A DNA stretch of 64,000 nucleotides, taken from positions 124,001 to 188,000 of the forward strand of contig NZ_CBCRXM010000004.1 in the NCBI RefSeq assembly GCF_965137005.1. The letters run 5' to 3'. Numbering within the stretch: the stretch's first letter is position 1; every line of letters begins with the position of its first letter. Under the pieces are notes generated by a model. That model was not told where the DNA came from. It saw only the letters and a program-made list of their open reading frames with translations, and did not search any database. Below are positions 42,425 to 50,845 of the stretch, piece by piece. Position numbers and translations under genes: made by a program. Source of the DNA: Sphingomonas_O antarctica (GTDB lineage Bacteria; Pseudomonadota; Alphaproteobacteria; Sphingomonadales; Sphingomonadaceae).

Positions 42425-42862
42425 ATGCTCGAACGCCGCCTGATCGACAGTCTGTATACCGAAGCCATGCTGCTCGGCGACGAGGCGCGGGGCTATTTCG
42501 GCGAGCCTTGCCACACCGCGCGTGACGCGCTGCTGGCGCTCGACCGGATGCATTTCAGTATCGAAGCGCTGAAGATCACCACGCGCCTGATGCACATCCT
42601 GTCGTGGCTGCTGACCCAGCGCGCGGTCGATGCGGGTGAGATTTCGCCGCAGATGGCACTGGCCCAGACGCACCGCTTGGCGCCGGCCATCGACAGCGAT
42701 CCCGCGATCGTCGCGGCATTGCCCGATGAAGCACGCGCGTTGGCCGAGGGGAGCATCGAACTTTATCGCCGTGTGCAGCGCCTCGACGACAGCCTCGACG
42801 CCAAGACCGCCGGATCCAACCCGGCGCACCAGTTGCTCGATCGGCTGAAGGACGCGCTTTAG
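42425..42862 (+). CDS. rcdA: RcdA-like protein (DUF1465 family)
   Basis: A 145-residue all-helical protein of the DUF1465 family, whose studied member is Caulobacter RcdA, an adaptor that helps ClpXP degrade CtrA and other cell-cycle proteins. The conserved core is clear: SIEALKITTRLMHILSWLL, then TQRAVDAGEIS, and near the end SIELYRRVQRLDD. The flexible C-terminal tail is short. Its partners clpX, clpP, chpT and gcrA are all in this window. Its TAG interlocks with the glpX stop. Confidence 0.8.
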   Translation: MLERRLIDSLYTEAMLLGDEARGYFGEPCHTARDALLALDRMHFSIEALKITTRLMHILSWLLTQRAVDAGEISPQMALAQTHRLAPAIDSDPAIVAALPDEARALAEGSIELYRRVQRLDDSLDAKTAGSNPAHQLLDRLKDAL

Positions 42863-43839
42863 CCGCGCAGGCCCTTGCGGTGCTCGCCCTTGACCCAGCG
42901 CACCGTTCCCGAGCTCGCGCGCATCACGACGGTGTGCGTGGTCATCAGGCCGCCCTTCATGCGCTTGACGCCGTCGAGCAGCGAACCATCAGTGACCCCC
43001 GTCGCGGCAAAGATGCAATCGCCCTTGGCCAGTTCCTCGAGATCGTAAATGTGGTCGAGATCCTCGATGCCCCATTTGCGCGCGCGGCTGCGCTCGTCGT
43101 CGTTGCGGAACAGCAGCCGCCCCTTGAACTGCCCGCCGACGCAACGCAGCGCCGCCGCGGCCAAAACCCCCTCGGGCGCGCCGCCCGACCCCATGTACAT
43201 ATCGATCGTGGTGTCGGGATTGGTCGTCGCGATCACCCCGGCCACGTCGCCATCGGGGATCAGCATGATGCCGCACCCGAGGCCGCGCAATTCGGCGATC
43301 AGCGATTCGTGGCGTGGCCTGTCGAGTACGCAGACGATGATCTCGTCGGGCTGAACCCCCTTGGCCATCGCCACCGCGCGCACATTTTCGCTCGGCGATT
43401 TGGCGAGGTCGATCACACCGGGGGGATAGCCCGGCCCGCACGCGAGCTTGTCCATGTAAACGTCGGGCGCGTTGAGCAGGTTGCCGTGCTCCGCCACCGC
43501 CAGCACGGCGAGCGCGTTCGGCCCGGCCTTGGCGGTAATCGTAGTGCCCTCGAGCGGGTCGAGCGCGATGTCGATCTTGGGCCCGGTGCCCTGCGCGGAG
43601 CCGACCTTTTCGCCGATGTACAGCATCGGCGCTTCGTCGCGCTCGCCTTCGCCGATGACCACGGTGCCGTCCATCGCCAATTCGTTGAGTGCGGCGCGCA
43701 TCGCTTCGACGGCGGCGGCATCGGCGGCCTTTTCGTCGCCGCGCCCGATCAGCGTGGAGGCAGCGATCGCCGCCGCTTCGGTGACGCGCACCATTTCCAT
43801 AACGAGGACGCGGTCGAGAACGGCGCTGGCGGTAGTCAT
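42859..43839 (-). CDS. glpX: Class II fructose-1,6-bisphosphatase
   Basis: It removes the 1-phosphate from fructose-1,6-bisphosphate in gluconeogenesis. The 326-residue protein has the GlpX signatures GEGERDEAPMLYIGEKVG and the metal-binding ALDPLEGTT, plus YMGSGGAPEGVLAAAALRC. The length is normal. The ATG at 43839 is used. It is convergent with rcdA, overlapping at the stops, and divergent from the small secreted protein gene at 43886. Confidence 0.96.
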   Translation of the reverse strand: MTTASAVLDRVLVMEMVRVTEAAAIAASTLIGRGDEKAADAAAVEAMRAALNELAMDGTVVIGEGERDEAPMLYIGEKVGSAQGTGPKIDIALDPLEGTTITAKAGPNALAVLAVAEHGNLLNAPDVYMDKLACGPGYPPGVIDLAKSPSENVRAVAMAKGVQPDEIIVCVLDRPRHESLIAELRGLGCGIMLIPDGDVAGVIATTNPDTTIDMYMGSGGAPEGVLAAAALRCVGGQFKGRLLFRNDDERSRARKWGIEDLDHIYDLEELAKGDCIFAATGVTDGSLLDGVKRMKGGLMTTHTVVMRASSGTVRWVKGEHRKGLRG

Positions 43840-43885
43840 GATTTGTGATAGCTCCCGGGAATACGCGCGCCGATAGGGGAGCCGG

Positions 43886-44248
43886 ATGACACTGTCGAGA
43901 ATGGTCGGTCTGATCGTCGCAGCAATCGCGCTTCCGGCGCAGGCCGAACCGATGGCCCGCTATCACCAGCTGACCCAAGTTGCGGTGCGCGGCTGCGCAC
44001 AACCGAGCTCACCCAATGAAATTCAGGTTTGCGGCCGGCGCGCCGCCGATCAGTGGCGACTGCCGCTGATCGGGCGGCTGCCGGGCGATCCGCACGCCGA
44101 AACAGTTTCGATGGAACGCAACCGTTTGGCCAGCGCGCCAAAGCTCAAATGCGGCATCGGCGCGATCCTCGCCGGGTGCGGCATGGTCGGCGTGAGCGTA
44201 TCGACCACGAGCACCGGCCCGCCGCGGTTCCGGACGCCGGCGGACTGA
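43886..44248 (+). CDS. Hypothetical secreted cysteine-containing protein
   Basis: No family was recognised. The 120-residue protein has a signal peptide (residues 1-20, AAIALPAQA|EP). The mature part has four cysteines that could form two disulfides (RGCAQ, VCGRR, LKCGI, AGCGM) and a Gly-rich hydrophobic stretch, CGIGAILAGCGMVGV. GGGGAG supports the start. It is probably periplasmic or envelope-bound. It lies just before the tRNA-Gly gene, which is on the other strand. Confidence 0.7.
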   Translation: MTLSRMVGLIVAAIALPAQAEPMARYHQLTQVAVRGCAQPSSPNEIQVCGRRAADQWRLPLIGRLPGDPHAETVSMERNRLASAPKLKCGIGAILAGCGMVGVSVSTTSTGPPRFRTPAD

Positions 44249-44271
44249 CGGACGCAAACTCGAAGGTCATT

Positions 44272-44345
44272 TGGAGCGGGTGAAGGGAATCGAACCCTCG
44301 TCGTAAGCTTGGAAGGCTTCTGCTCTACCATTGAGCTACACCCGC
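44272..44345 (-). tRNA. tRNA-Gly (anticodon TCC)
   Basis: On the minus strand the 74 bases fold as a standard tRNA: acceptor GCGGGTG/CACCCGC, D arm with TAGCTCAATGGTAGAGC, anticodon loop CTTCCAA with anticodon TCC, T arm GGTTCGATTCC, and an encoded CCA end. It reads GGA and probably GGG codons. Confidence 0.97.
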
Positions 44346-44380
44346 ATGCCTGCCGCCGCTAAGGCGGACCGAGCGCGCGG

Positions 44381-45541
44381 TCAACGCTCGAGCTGTTCCG
44401 CCACCAGCGCATCGAGCGCGGGTCCCTGCGGAAAACCCGCTGCGATCCATGCCGCTTCGATCCGCGCCAGCGCCTGACCGACATCGGGCCCCGAAGCCAG
44501 CCCACGCCCAATCAGGTCGGCGCCACGGATCGGCAATGACGGTGGCGGAGCCAGTGTCGCCGCCGCCTCGGCATCGCCGCGCAACAACAAACGGTCTGCG
44601 GCGCTCTCGACACCCAGCCGATAAGCCATTGCCGGCGGCGCGCCCGCTTCGGTCCAGCCTGCGGCCAGCGTCAGTCGCTTGCTCTGCGCCTTCGACAGCT
44701 TCAGGCGCGCCGCCACGCCGGAGGCCAGCGCCTCATCGGGACCCAATAACGCCGCCAGCCGCCTTATCGCCGACGGATCGCTTTCGATCAGAGCCAGGGC
44801 CGCCAGCCGCGCTACTCCGGCGGCATCGATTTCTGGCAGCACCGATCGTAAAATCCCCTGCGCCACCATCACCGCAAGCGTCGGCGCGGGATCGTCGCTC
44901 GCGAGCAAACGCAGCAATTCGCTGGCGATCCGCTCTCGCGACAGCGCCATCAGATCGTTGGCGCGCGCGATGCATGCCGCCAACCCGGCGGCATCGGGCA
45001 GCCCGTTCCCGAACCGCGCGTGAAAGCGGAAAAAGCGCAGGATCCGCAAATGATCCTCGGCGATGCGCTCCAGCGGTTCGCCGATGAACCGGACCCGCCG
45101 CGCGTCCAGATCGCTCAGACCGTCGAAATAATCGCTGACCCGCCCGTCGCCGATGTCGCCATACAGCGCATTGATCGTGAAATCGCGTCGTGCGGCGTCG
45201 GCCCGCCAATCGTCGGTAAACGCAACCTCGGCATGGCGCCCGTCGGTCGCGACGTCGCGGCGCAAGGTGGTTACCTCGACCGGTCCGTCGGGCGTGACCG
45301 CCGTCACCGTGCCGTGCTTCAGGCCGGTCGGTACCGCCTTGAACCGGCTCGCCTGCACGCACGTCATCACCTCGTCGGGCCGCAACCGCGTCGCCAGATC
45401 GATGTCGGCGACGGGCAGGTCGAGCAGCGTATCGCGCACCGCGCCGCCCACCGCGCGCGTTTCCGCATCGCCGCCGAGCAGCTCGACCAGTTCGACCAGG
45501 CTCGCGCGCGACCGCCAGCCGCCTGGCGGAAGCGTCACCAT
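44381..45541 (-). CDS. cca: CCA tRNA nucleotidyltransferase
   Basis: A class II nucleotidyltransferase (or poly(A) polymerase-like enzyme) that adds or repairs the 3' CCA of tRNAs. The 386-residue protein has the head motif VGGAVRDTLLDLPVADIDLA with the catalytic DxD, the RRDFTINAL motif, the RIAEDHLRILRFFRFHARFG segment, and a helical tail without an HD domain. The ATG at 45541 overlaps the Nudix stop by 7 bases (ATGGTGA). It ends 35 bases before the tRNA-Gly gene. It belongs to a four-gene minus-strand run from 47177. Confidence 0.92.
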   Translation of the reverse strand: MVTLPPGGWRSRASLVELVELLGGDAETRAVGGAVRDTLLDLPVADIDLATRLRPDEVMTCVQASRFKAVPTGLKHGTVTAVTPDGPVEVTTLRRDVATDGRHAEVAFTDDWRADAARRDFTINALYGDIGDGRVSDYFDGLSDLDARRVRFIGEPLERIAEDHLRILRFFRFHARFGNGLPDAAGLAACIARANDLMALSRERIASELLRLLASDDPAPTLAVMVAQGILRSVLPEIDAAGVARLAALALIESDPSAIRRLAALLGPDEALASGVAARLKLSKAQSKRLTLAAGWTEAGAPPAMAYRLGVESAADRLLLRGDAEAAATLAPPPSLPIRGADLIGRGLASGPDVGQALARIEAAWIAAGFPQGPALDALVAEQLER

Positions 45542-46116
45542 TTGAGCCGCAACGCCAGATTGGCGAGCATCGCCGCCGTTGCTCCCCAGATCCGCCGATC
45601 CGCCCACATCGCCTCGCGATAGCGCCGTTCAGTGCCTTGGAACATCACCGTCCGCTCGGTCCAACTCGCGGGATCGAGCGCAAAGCTCAGCGGCACTTCG
45701 AAGACCGCCGCCACTTCGGCATCATGCGGCACCAGCGGCAGGTCCGGCGGAATCACCGCCACCACCGGCGTCACCGCAAAGCCGGTGATCGTGCGATACG
45801 CGGGCAGCGTCGCGATGATTTCGGGGACATGGCGGGGCAGGGCGATCTCCTCCTCCGCCTCGCGCAACGCCGCGGCGATGTCGTCGGCATCTTCGGGATC
45901 GACTCGCCCGCCGGGGAACGCCACTTGCCCCGGGTGCCGCCGCATCGTGTCGGGCCGTTGCGTCAGGATCAGTCCCGGCTCTGCCCGGTCGGTAATCGCG
46001 ATCAGCACCGCCGCCGCGACCGACGCCCCGCTCATTATACTGTCGTCACCCGCCGACAGCGGTGCCTCGCCATCGGTCTCCGCCAGCCTTGCGCGCAACC
46101 GCTCGGTGAGGGTCAC
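45535..46116 (-). CDS. Nudix hydrolase, CoA pyrophosphatase type
   Basis: A 193-residue Nudix protein that most likely splits coenzyme A or related nucleotides. The Nudix box is intact, with two extra residues in its first loop (GGRVDPEDADD then LREAEEEIAL), preceded by the CoA-type signature RPDTMRRHPGQVAFPGG. The GTG at 46116 gives a GTGA overlap with the DUF1285 gene; an upstream GTG at 46152 would extend into it. It is followed by cca in the same run. Confidence 0.9.
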   Translation of the reverse strand: MTLTERLRARLAETDGEAPLSAGDDSIMSGASVAAAVLIAITDRAEPGLILTQRPDTMRRHPGQVAFPGGRVDPEDADDIAAALREAEEEIALPRHVPEIIATLPAYRTITGFAVTPVVAVIPPDLPLVPHDAEVAAVFEVPLSFALDPASWTERTVMFQGTERRYREAMWADRRIWGATAAMLANLALRLKW

Positions 46117-46673
46117 GCAGCCGCCATCGGAAAGAATGTGCCGGCACTCCACACGCCCAGCGGTTCGCCATCGGCCAACGCCATGTCCGCAAGCTCGTAA
46201 AACACCGGCCGCGCGACCAGTGCCTCGAGGCCGGCGCGCACGTGCAGATACGGCCGCGGCTCGCCATCATGCTCCTCGAATCGCAGCGCATGTGCGGCGT
46301 CCGCCACCACCAGATCGCCGGTGTTCAGCCGGAACGCCAGTTCGCGCGTACGGCCCGCACCCTCGCTTTTGACCTCGACGGCGACGAACGGCGCGTCCTC
46401 GACCACGATGTCGAGTTTCTCCCCCGGCGTGACGAGAACGTATCCGCCATCCGCCTCGCGCCTCAGAATCGTCGAGAACAAAGCAACCATGGCGGGGCGT
46501 CCAATCGGCGATCCCTGGTGAAACCACGTCCCGTCGCGGGCGATGCGCATTTCGCTGTCGCCGCAATGCGTCGGATGCCAGTTCTCGACCGGCGGCAGGC
46601 GCTTTTCGGCCAGCGCCTTGGCCACGTCGGCCAGCGACATGGTGTCGAGATCGGGTGGCGGCGGCATCGGCAT
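46113..46673 (-). CDS. DUF1285 domain protein
   Basis: A 186-residue soluble protein of the DUF1285 family. Typical segments are HPTHCGDSEMRIARDGTWFH, the GSPIGRPAMVALFSTIL stretch, and YVLVTPGEKLDIVVEDAPFVA. Known structures show two small beta domains, but the role is undefined. Start codons at 46673 and 46667 are both possible. It is coupled to the Nudix gene by a GTGA overlap. Confidence 0.88.
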   Translation of the reverse strand: MPMPPPPDLDTMSLADVAKALAEKRLPPVENWHPTHCGDSEMRIARDGTWFHQGSPIGRPAMVALFSTILRREADGGYVLVTPGEKLDIVVEDAPFVAVEVKSEGAGRTRELAFRLNTGDLVVADAAHALRFEEHDGEPRPYLHVRAGLEALVARPVFYELADMALADGEPLGVWSAGTFFPMAAA

Positions 46674-46682
46674 CGCGACTGC

Positions 46683-47177
46683 CTAGGCCGACAAGGTCTC
46701 CGGCGCAAAGGCATGCAACCGCCCCGTCCGCGTCAAGTGTGCGGCATGTTTGGCCAGCAATCGCCGCCGCTCGACCGGGCCCGGCAACGCCCACTCGCCG
46801 GTCGCATCGGCCGAAAAGCCGAAAAACCGTCCATAATATTCGGGGTCGCCGATCATCGTCATCGGCTGTGGGCCAGCCGCTGCAATCAGCGCGTCCATCA
46901 TCGTCCGCCCAATTCCGCCTTGCTGCACATCGGGCAGTACCGCCACCGGCCCGACCAACACCAACGGCGCGTCGTCGAGCGCCACCGGCCAGCTCTGCAA
47001 CACCCCAACCAGCGCGGCGTCATCGAACGCCGCAAAACTCAGCGCGGGCAGGGGGCTCAACCCCTCGCGCAACCGATACGCCGTGCGCCCACGCCGGTCC
47101 GCGCCAAATGCGGCGTCGAGCAACGCTTCGACGCGATCGGGGGCGGCTGCTGCCAAAGGGGCGATACGGACAGTCAT
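46683..47177 (-). CDS. GNAT-family N-acetyltransferase
   Basis: A 164-residue acetyltransferase with the acetyl-CoA loop at LPDVQQGGIGRTMMDALIAA and the PEYYGRFFGFSADA motif seen in the YhbS-like branch. The acceptor is unknown. The ATG at 47177 is preferred; an ATG at 47192 is in frame five codons upstream. It is the first gene of the minus-strand run that ends with cca, and is divergent from folB. Confidence 0.88.
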   Translation of the reverse strand: MTVRIAPLAAAAPDRVEALLDAAFGADRRGRTAYRLREGLSPLPALSFAAFDDAALVGVLQSWPVALDDAPLVLVGPVAVLPDVQQGGIGRTMMDALIAAAGPQPMTMIGDPEYYGRFFGFSADATGEWALPGPVERRRLLAKHAAHLTRTGRLHAFAPETLSA

Positions 47178-47234
47178 GGGGCGCGCGCCCATAACGATTG
47201 GCGGGGGGAATGGAAGCGTTTAAGCGCTCGCCCG

Positions 47235-47603
47235 ATGGACGATCTCCTCCAACTCGAAGTGCACGACCTCGAAGTTCCGGTGCTCACCGGCATCTTCTCC
47301 GAAGAAACGCATTTGCCGCAACCGCTGCGCATCTCGATTACGGTCGATCTCGATGTTGCCGCGCCCTTTACGCCCGACACATCGTTGGCCGCGTCGAAGA
47401 ACTATATGGATATCAAACGTGCCGCGACCGCGCTGCCCGCGGGTCAGCATTTCACGTTGGTCGAAGCGGTGGCGGATCACATCGCCGACACTCTGTTCAC
47501 GTCCGACGCGCGTGTGAGTCGCGTGGATATTCGCATCGTGAAGCTGGCTATCGCCGAACACGGCGAATCGATCGGCATCCGCCGCGTCAGGCATCGCCCA
47601 TGA
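47235..47603 (+). CDS. folB: Dihydroneopterin aldolase (FolB-like)
   Basis: FolB cleaves dihydroneopterin in folate synthesis. The 122-residue tunnelling-fold protein shows VHDLEVPVLTGIFSEE at the N-terminus, NYMDIKRAA, and the FTLVEAVADHIADTLF stretch with the conserved glutamate, ending VDIRIVKLAIAEHGESIGI. The ATG at 47235 gives the family length. It overlaps the following reductase gene by ATGA, which links the two in pterin metabolism. Confidence 0.88.
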   Translation: MDDLLQLEVHDLEVPVLTGIFSEETHLPQPLRISITVDLDVAAPFTPDTSLAASKNYMDIKRAATALPAGQHFTLVEAVADHIADTLFTSDARVSRVDIRIVKLAIAEHGESIGIRRVRHRP

Positions 47604-48328
47604 AACTCGCATTGATCACCGGCGGCTACCGACGCATCGGCGCGGCCATTGCGACGGCATTGGCGCGTGACGGCTGGACGCTCGCGCTGCACAGCCATCA
47701 TGCCGCTGAACCCGAAGGCGAACTTGCGGCGGCGCTGGGCGACTGGCGCGGTTTCGTCGCCGATTTGGGCGATCACAACGCTGTCGAGAGGCTCGTCCCG
47801 CAAGTCGTCTCCGCCTTCGATCGTGCGCCGACCTTGCTCGTAAACTGTGCGTCCTTGTTCGACGACGACGATGCCATGATCGCCAATGCCGTCAGCCTCG
47901 CGCGCTTTCACGCGGTCAATGCGCTGGCGCCGCAGGCCCTGGCGCTTGCCTTGGCGCGACAAGGGCAGGGCGGCGCAATCGTCAACATCCTCGATCAGCG
48001 CGTCCGCAATCCCGTGCGCGATCAGTTGAGCTACTCGCTGAGCAAGTCGGCTCTCGCATCGGCCACCCGCACGCTGGCCGTGGCGCTCGCGCCGCGCTGG
48101 CGGGTCAATGCCATTGCCCCCGGTCTGACCCTCCCATCACCCGCGCATGACGAGAGTGTGCTGGCGAAGACCCGTAAACTGATGCCGCTCGAACGCCTGC
48201 CGTCGCCCGACGATGTGGCCGACGCCGCACTCTACTTTGCTCGGGCGCAGGCCGTCACCGGTCAGACCCTGTTCGTCGATGGCGGTGCCAGCCTGCGCGG
48301 TTTTGAGCGCGACTTCGGCAATCTCTAA
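47600..48328 (+). CDS. SDR oxidoreductase, pteridine-reductase (FolM-like) type
   Basis: A 242-residue short-chain dehydrogenase. The nucleotide loop reads TGGYRRIGAAIA, the TGxxxRxG form seen in pteridine reductases and FolM rather than the usual TGxxxGIG. The catalytic set Asp (NILDQRV), Tyr and Lys (YSLSKSAL) also matches that branch. Together with folB immediately upstream, this points to reduction of dihydromonapterin or dihydrofolate. The substrate is inferred, not shown. Its stop interlocks with the convergent gene. Confidence 0.8.
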   Translation: MKLALITGGYRRIGAAIATALARDGWTLALHSHHAAEPEGELAAALGDWRGFVADLGDHNAVERLVPQVVSAFDRAPTLLVNCASLFDDDDAMIANAVSLARFHAVNALAPQALALALARQGQGGAIVNILDQRVRNPVRDQLSYSLSKSALASATRTLAVALAPRWRVNAIAPGLTLPSPAHDESVLAKTRKLMPLERLPSPDDVADAALYFARAQAVTGQTLFVDGGASLRGFERDFGNL

Positions 48329-49104
48329 CCGTCGCAGCGCCCCAGCTGTGTGACAACGAAGCCGTAATCCGCGCGCGCTGCGCTGCGCCCGGTCTCATCT
48401 AGTTCGGCAATCGCCGTATCAGGCAACGTCTTGGGCAAGCCGCATACCAGTCGATACCAGCCGAGCGTGTCCTTGGCGGGCGGCGGACCCTCGCTTGCCA
48501 CTTCGCCGAACGATGCCGACCAGGCCGGGCCGATCCCCGGACGCCGCAGCACCGATAGCGAGCCGCGCCCGCCGCCCGCTTGATCGAAGAAGATCTGCGT
48601 CTCGCTTTCGCCCGGCACGTTTCCGGGCGAGTAGAACGCGCCGCTGACCCGGCGGATCGCACCCGGCGCACCCGCCGCGCTTCGTTCCGTAACAATCGCC
48701 CGCACGCGCTTCTCGACGTCGGGCGTCCAGACGACCGGCGGCGCGGTCAGCTGCACTTGCCCCGCCACCCCGCGTGCGGCGATCAGCCACTCGGCCTTTT
48801 TCACCTTTGGCGCTTTTCCCTGCGAATCGCGCGGCAGATCGACCACCAGCGCAAGCGCCGGCGGCTGCGGGGCTGGTGCTTTCACCAGCGCCACGACCTT
48901 CGACTCCACATAGAATCTCGCTGTGCCCGGTTCGGTATCGGCCTTGATCGGCGCCGCGCTCGTCACCGCGACATGGGCAATCAACGACGCGTCGGCAAAG
49001 CTTTTGGCCAGCGCATTATAGCTCTGTGCAGACGTCTTTTCACTCGTAATACAAACACTTACAGCCGCAATGGCGACGACGAAGTGAGATACATGCCTAT
49101 CCAT
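48325..49104 (-). CDS. Hypothetical secreted protein
   Basis: No family was recognised. The 259-residue protein has a signal peptide (residues 1-24, VVAIAAVSVCITSEKTSA|QSY). The mature part is mixed alpha/beta with a Lys/Pro stretch (DSQGKAPKVKKAEW) and a cysteine pair near the C-terminus, which suggests an exported soluble protein. The ATG at 49104 is preferred to one at 49140. The stop shares three bases with the SDR stop. Confidence 0.68.
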   Translation of the reverse strand: MDRHVSHFVVAIAAVSVCITSEKTSAQSYNALAKSFADASLIAHVAVTSAAPIKADTEPGTARFYVESKVVALVKAPAPQPPALALVVDLPRDSQGKAPKVKKAEWLIAARGVAGQVQLTAPPVVWTPDVEKRVRAIVTERSAAGAPGAIRRVSGAFYSPGNVPGESETQIFFDQAGGGRGSLSVLRRPGIGPAWSASFGEVASEGPPPAKDTLGWYRLVCGLPKTLPDTAIAELDETGRSAARADYGFVVTQLGRCDG

Positions 49105-49193
49105 GGGTACTTGTCTTTCTTGTCCGGCCCCCATTGGCAAGCAGCCATCGCGTCAGACCGAGACAACCCGCCGACAAAGCGATTGCACGGAAC

Positions 49194-49246
49194 TTAGCGC
49201 GCCGTTAGGACTTGCGTTAGTTGACCCTGAAAACACAGCATATGGG
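49194..49246 (+). promoter_or_regulatory. TTAG triplet and candidate tonB promoter
   Basis: TTAG occurs at 49194, 49205 and 49217, spaced 11 and 12 bases apart. It is followed directly by TTGACCC (49221-49227) and, after 10 bases, GCATATGG (49238-49245), a possible housekeeping promoter about 75 bases before the tonB ATG. The TTAG spacing of 7 resembles CtrA boxes, but the bases fit poorly. Confidence 0.35.
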
Positions 49247-49319
49247 GTTCATGGGAAGGGCGAAGCGGTTGCGCGACGCCCTTGTCACCACGGTCTTGGC
49301 GAGGGAGTTTTAGAGCCGA

Positions 49320-49976
49320 ATGGCGTACACAGACCGGAAAGGTATGACGGCCGGTCGCCTTTGGGCGATCGCGATCGTCGTTATCATTCATATTTTCCTA
49401 GGATACGCGTTCATCACCGGCCTGGCGTATGATGTCGTCAAGAAGGTCTCCAAGGACCTGAAGACGTTCGACGTGCAGGAAGAGCCGCCACCACCGGAGG
49501 AATTGCCGCCGCCGCCGCCGCCGGACAAGCCGCTGCCGCCGCCGCCGGTCACCATGCCGCCGCCGATCGTGCAGACGCCGACCGTGAACCTGCAGCCGGC
49601 GTTCGTGCCGCAGCCTCCGCCGTTGTCGCCGCCTCCGCCACCAGCTCCGCCGCCTCCTCCGCCTGCGCGGGTGGTTGAAGCAGTGAAAGCGCAGCCGCGC
49701 GGCAGTCCGCAGGATTGGGCGACGACCGACGACTATCCGCCGGGAGCTGCGCGTGCAGAGGCGCAGGGCACCACTGGGTTTAGCGTTGTCGTTGGTCCTG
49801 ACGGTCGAGTTCAGTCCTGCAGTGTGACCGTATCGAGCGGCAACAGTGAGCTGGACACGACGACGTGTCGTCTGATTACCCGACGGGCCAGGTTCTCGCC
49901 TGCCAAGGATACGTCGGGTCAGGCGATAGGCGGGTCGTTCAGCAGCCGTATTCGCTGGCAATTGCCGAAAAACTAA
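49320..49976 (+). CDS. tonB: Energy transducer TonB
   Basis: TonB carries proton-motive force from the ExbB-ExbD complex to outer-membrane transporters. The 218-residue protein has a short cytosolic start, one membrane helix (LWAIAIVVIIHIFLGYAFI, with the conserved His), a proline-rich spacer from about residue 55 to 120 with long runs of prolines, and a TonB C-terminal domain (GTTGFSVVVGPDGRVQSCSV, AGxxFxxxPxx-like ARFSPAKD). It heads the tonB-exbB-exbD-exbD cluster. Confidence 0.92.
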   Translation: MAYTDRKGMTAGRLWAIAIVVIIHIFLGYAFITGLAYDVVKKVSKDLKTFDVQEEPPPPEELPPPPPPDKPLPPPPVTMPPPIVQTPTVNLQPAFVPQPPPLSPPPPPAPPPPPPARVVEAVKAQPRGSPQDWATTDDYPPGAARAEAQGTTGFSVVVGPDGRVQSCSVTVSSGNSELDTTTCRLITRRARFSPAKDTSGQAIGGSFSSRIRWQLPKN

Positions 49977-50004
49977 TTCAAATTTTTAGAGGGAAGACCG
50001 AGCT

Positions 50005-50838
50005 ATGTTGATCACATTCGCAGCCGCCGCTGCCGCCAATGGAGCGGCTGCTCATGGTGGCAACCCGTACGGCCTCATTCCGGCACTCCAGCAGGGTGGT
50101 CCACTGACCATCGCGGTCTTCGTGATCCTCGTGATCATGTCGGTCGGGTCGTTCTACGTGCTGTTCGCGAAGCTGTTCGAACAGAACCGCATCATGCAGC
50201 AGGGCAAGAAGATCCGCGCCTCGTTCTGGAGCACGTCGAGCCTGAAGGACGGCTCGAGCAAGCTCGAGAAGGACTCGGCCTATCGCCAGATCGTCGACGA
50301 CGGCCTGCGCGCAGAAGACCAGCATACCTTGCTGACCAACGAGGTCGACCAGCATGACTGGACGCTCAACGCACTGGCCCGCACCCGCGGCCAGATCGGC
50401 GCCAAGCTCAACAAGGGCCTTTCGTTCCTCGCGACGACCGGTTCGACCGCACCGTTCATCGGGCTGTTCGGTACCGTTATCGGTATTCTCGGCGCGCTGG
50501 TGAAGATCGGTGCCGCCGGTCAGGCATCGATCGACGCCGTCGCCGGTCCGGTCGGTGAAGCGCTGATCATGACCGCCATCGGCCTCGCCGTGGCGGTTCC
50601 CGCGGTTCTCGCGTTCAACTGGCTGCAGGCGCGCAACAAGGCGATCATGGAAGACCTGACGACGTTTTCGAACGACGTGCACGGCTTCATGGCGTCGGGC
50701 GGATCGGTGAAGCCGGTGTCGTCATCGGCTGCTCCGGTCGCACGTGCCAACACCACGGGTACCGGCACGACCACTCGTCCGGGTGCGACGACGACCACGG
50801 CCGGCCAGGTTGGCGGCGTTCCGACCAGCAAGGCCTAA
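50005..50838 (+). CDS. exbB: MotA/TolQ/ExbB proton channel protein
   Basis: The larger membrane subunit of the TonB motor. The 277-residue protein has a first membrane helix (LTIAVFVILVIMSVGSFYVL), a cytosolic region, then two helices with the family motif (TGSTAPFIGLFGTVIGI, ALIMTAIGLAVAVPAVLAFN). The C-terminal 40 residues are Thr/Gly/Ala-rich and probably disordered. GAGGG lies about 12 bases upstream. It is followed by a strong hairpin and then exbD. Confidence 0.92.
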   Translation: MLITFAAAAAANGAAAHGGNPYGLIPALQQGGPLTIAVFVILVIMSVGSFYVLFAKLFEQNRIMQQGKKIRASFWSTSSLKDGSSKLEKDSAYRQIVDDGLRAEDQHTLLTNEVDQHDWTLNALARTRGQIGAKLNKGLSFLATTGSTAPFIGLFGTVIGILGALVKIGAAGQASIDAVAGPVGEALIMTAIGLAVAVPAVLAFNWLQARNKAIMEDLTTFSNDVHGFMASGGSVKPVSSSAAPVARANTTGTGTTTRPGATTTTAGQVGGVPTSKA

Positions 50839-50845
50839 GCGGATT

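Noticed and set aside
46242..47234. Upstream in-frame extension of folB
   Set aside because: It runs antisense to DUF1285 and the GNAT gene; the FolB domain begins at 47235.
49105..49319. Fur or Irr box before tonB
   Set aside because: No 19-base palindrome with the Fur pattern and no ICE-type box was found; only the TTAG triplet and a weak promoter.
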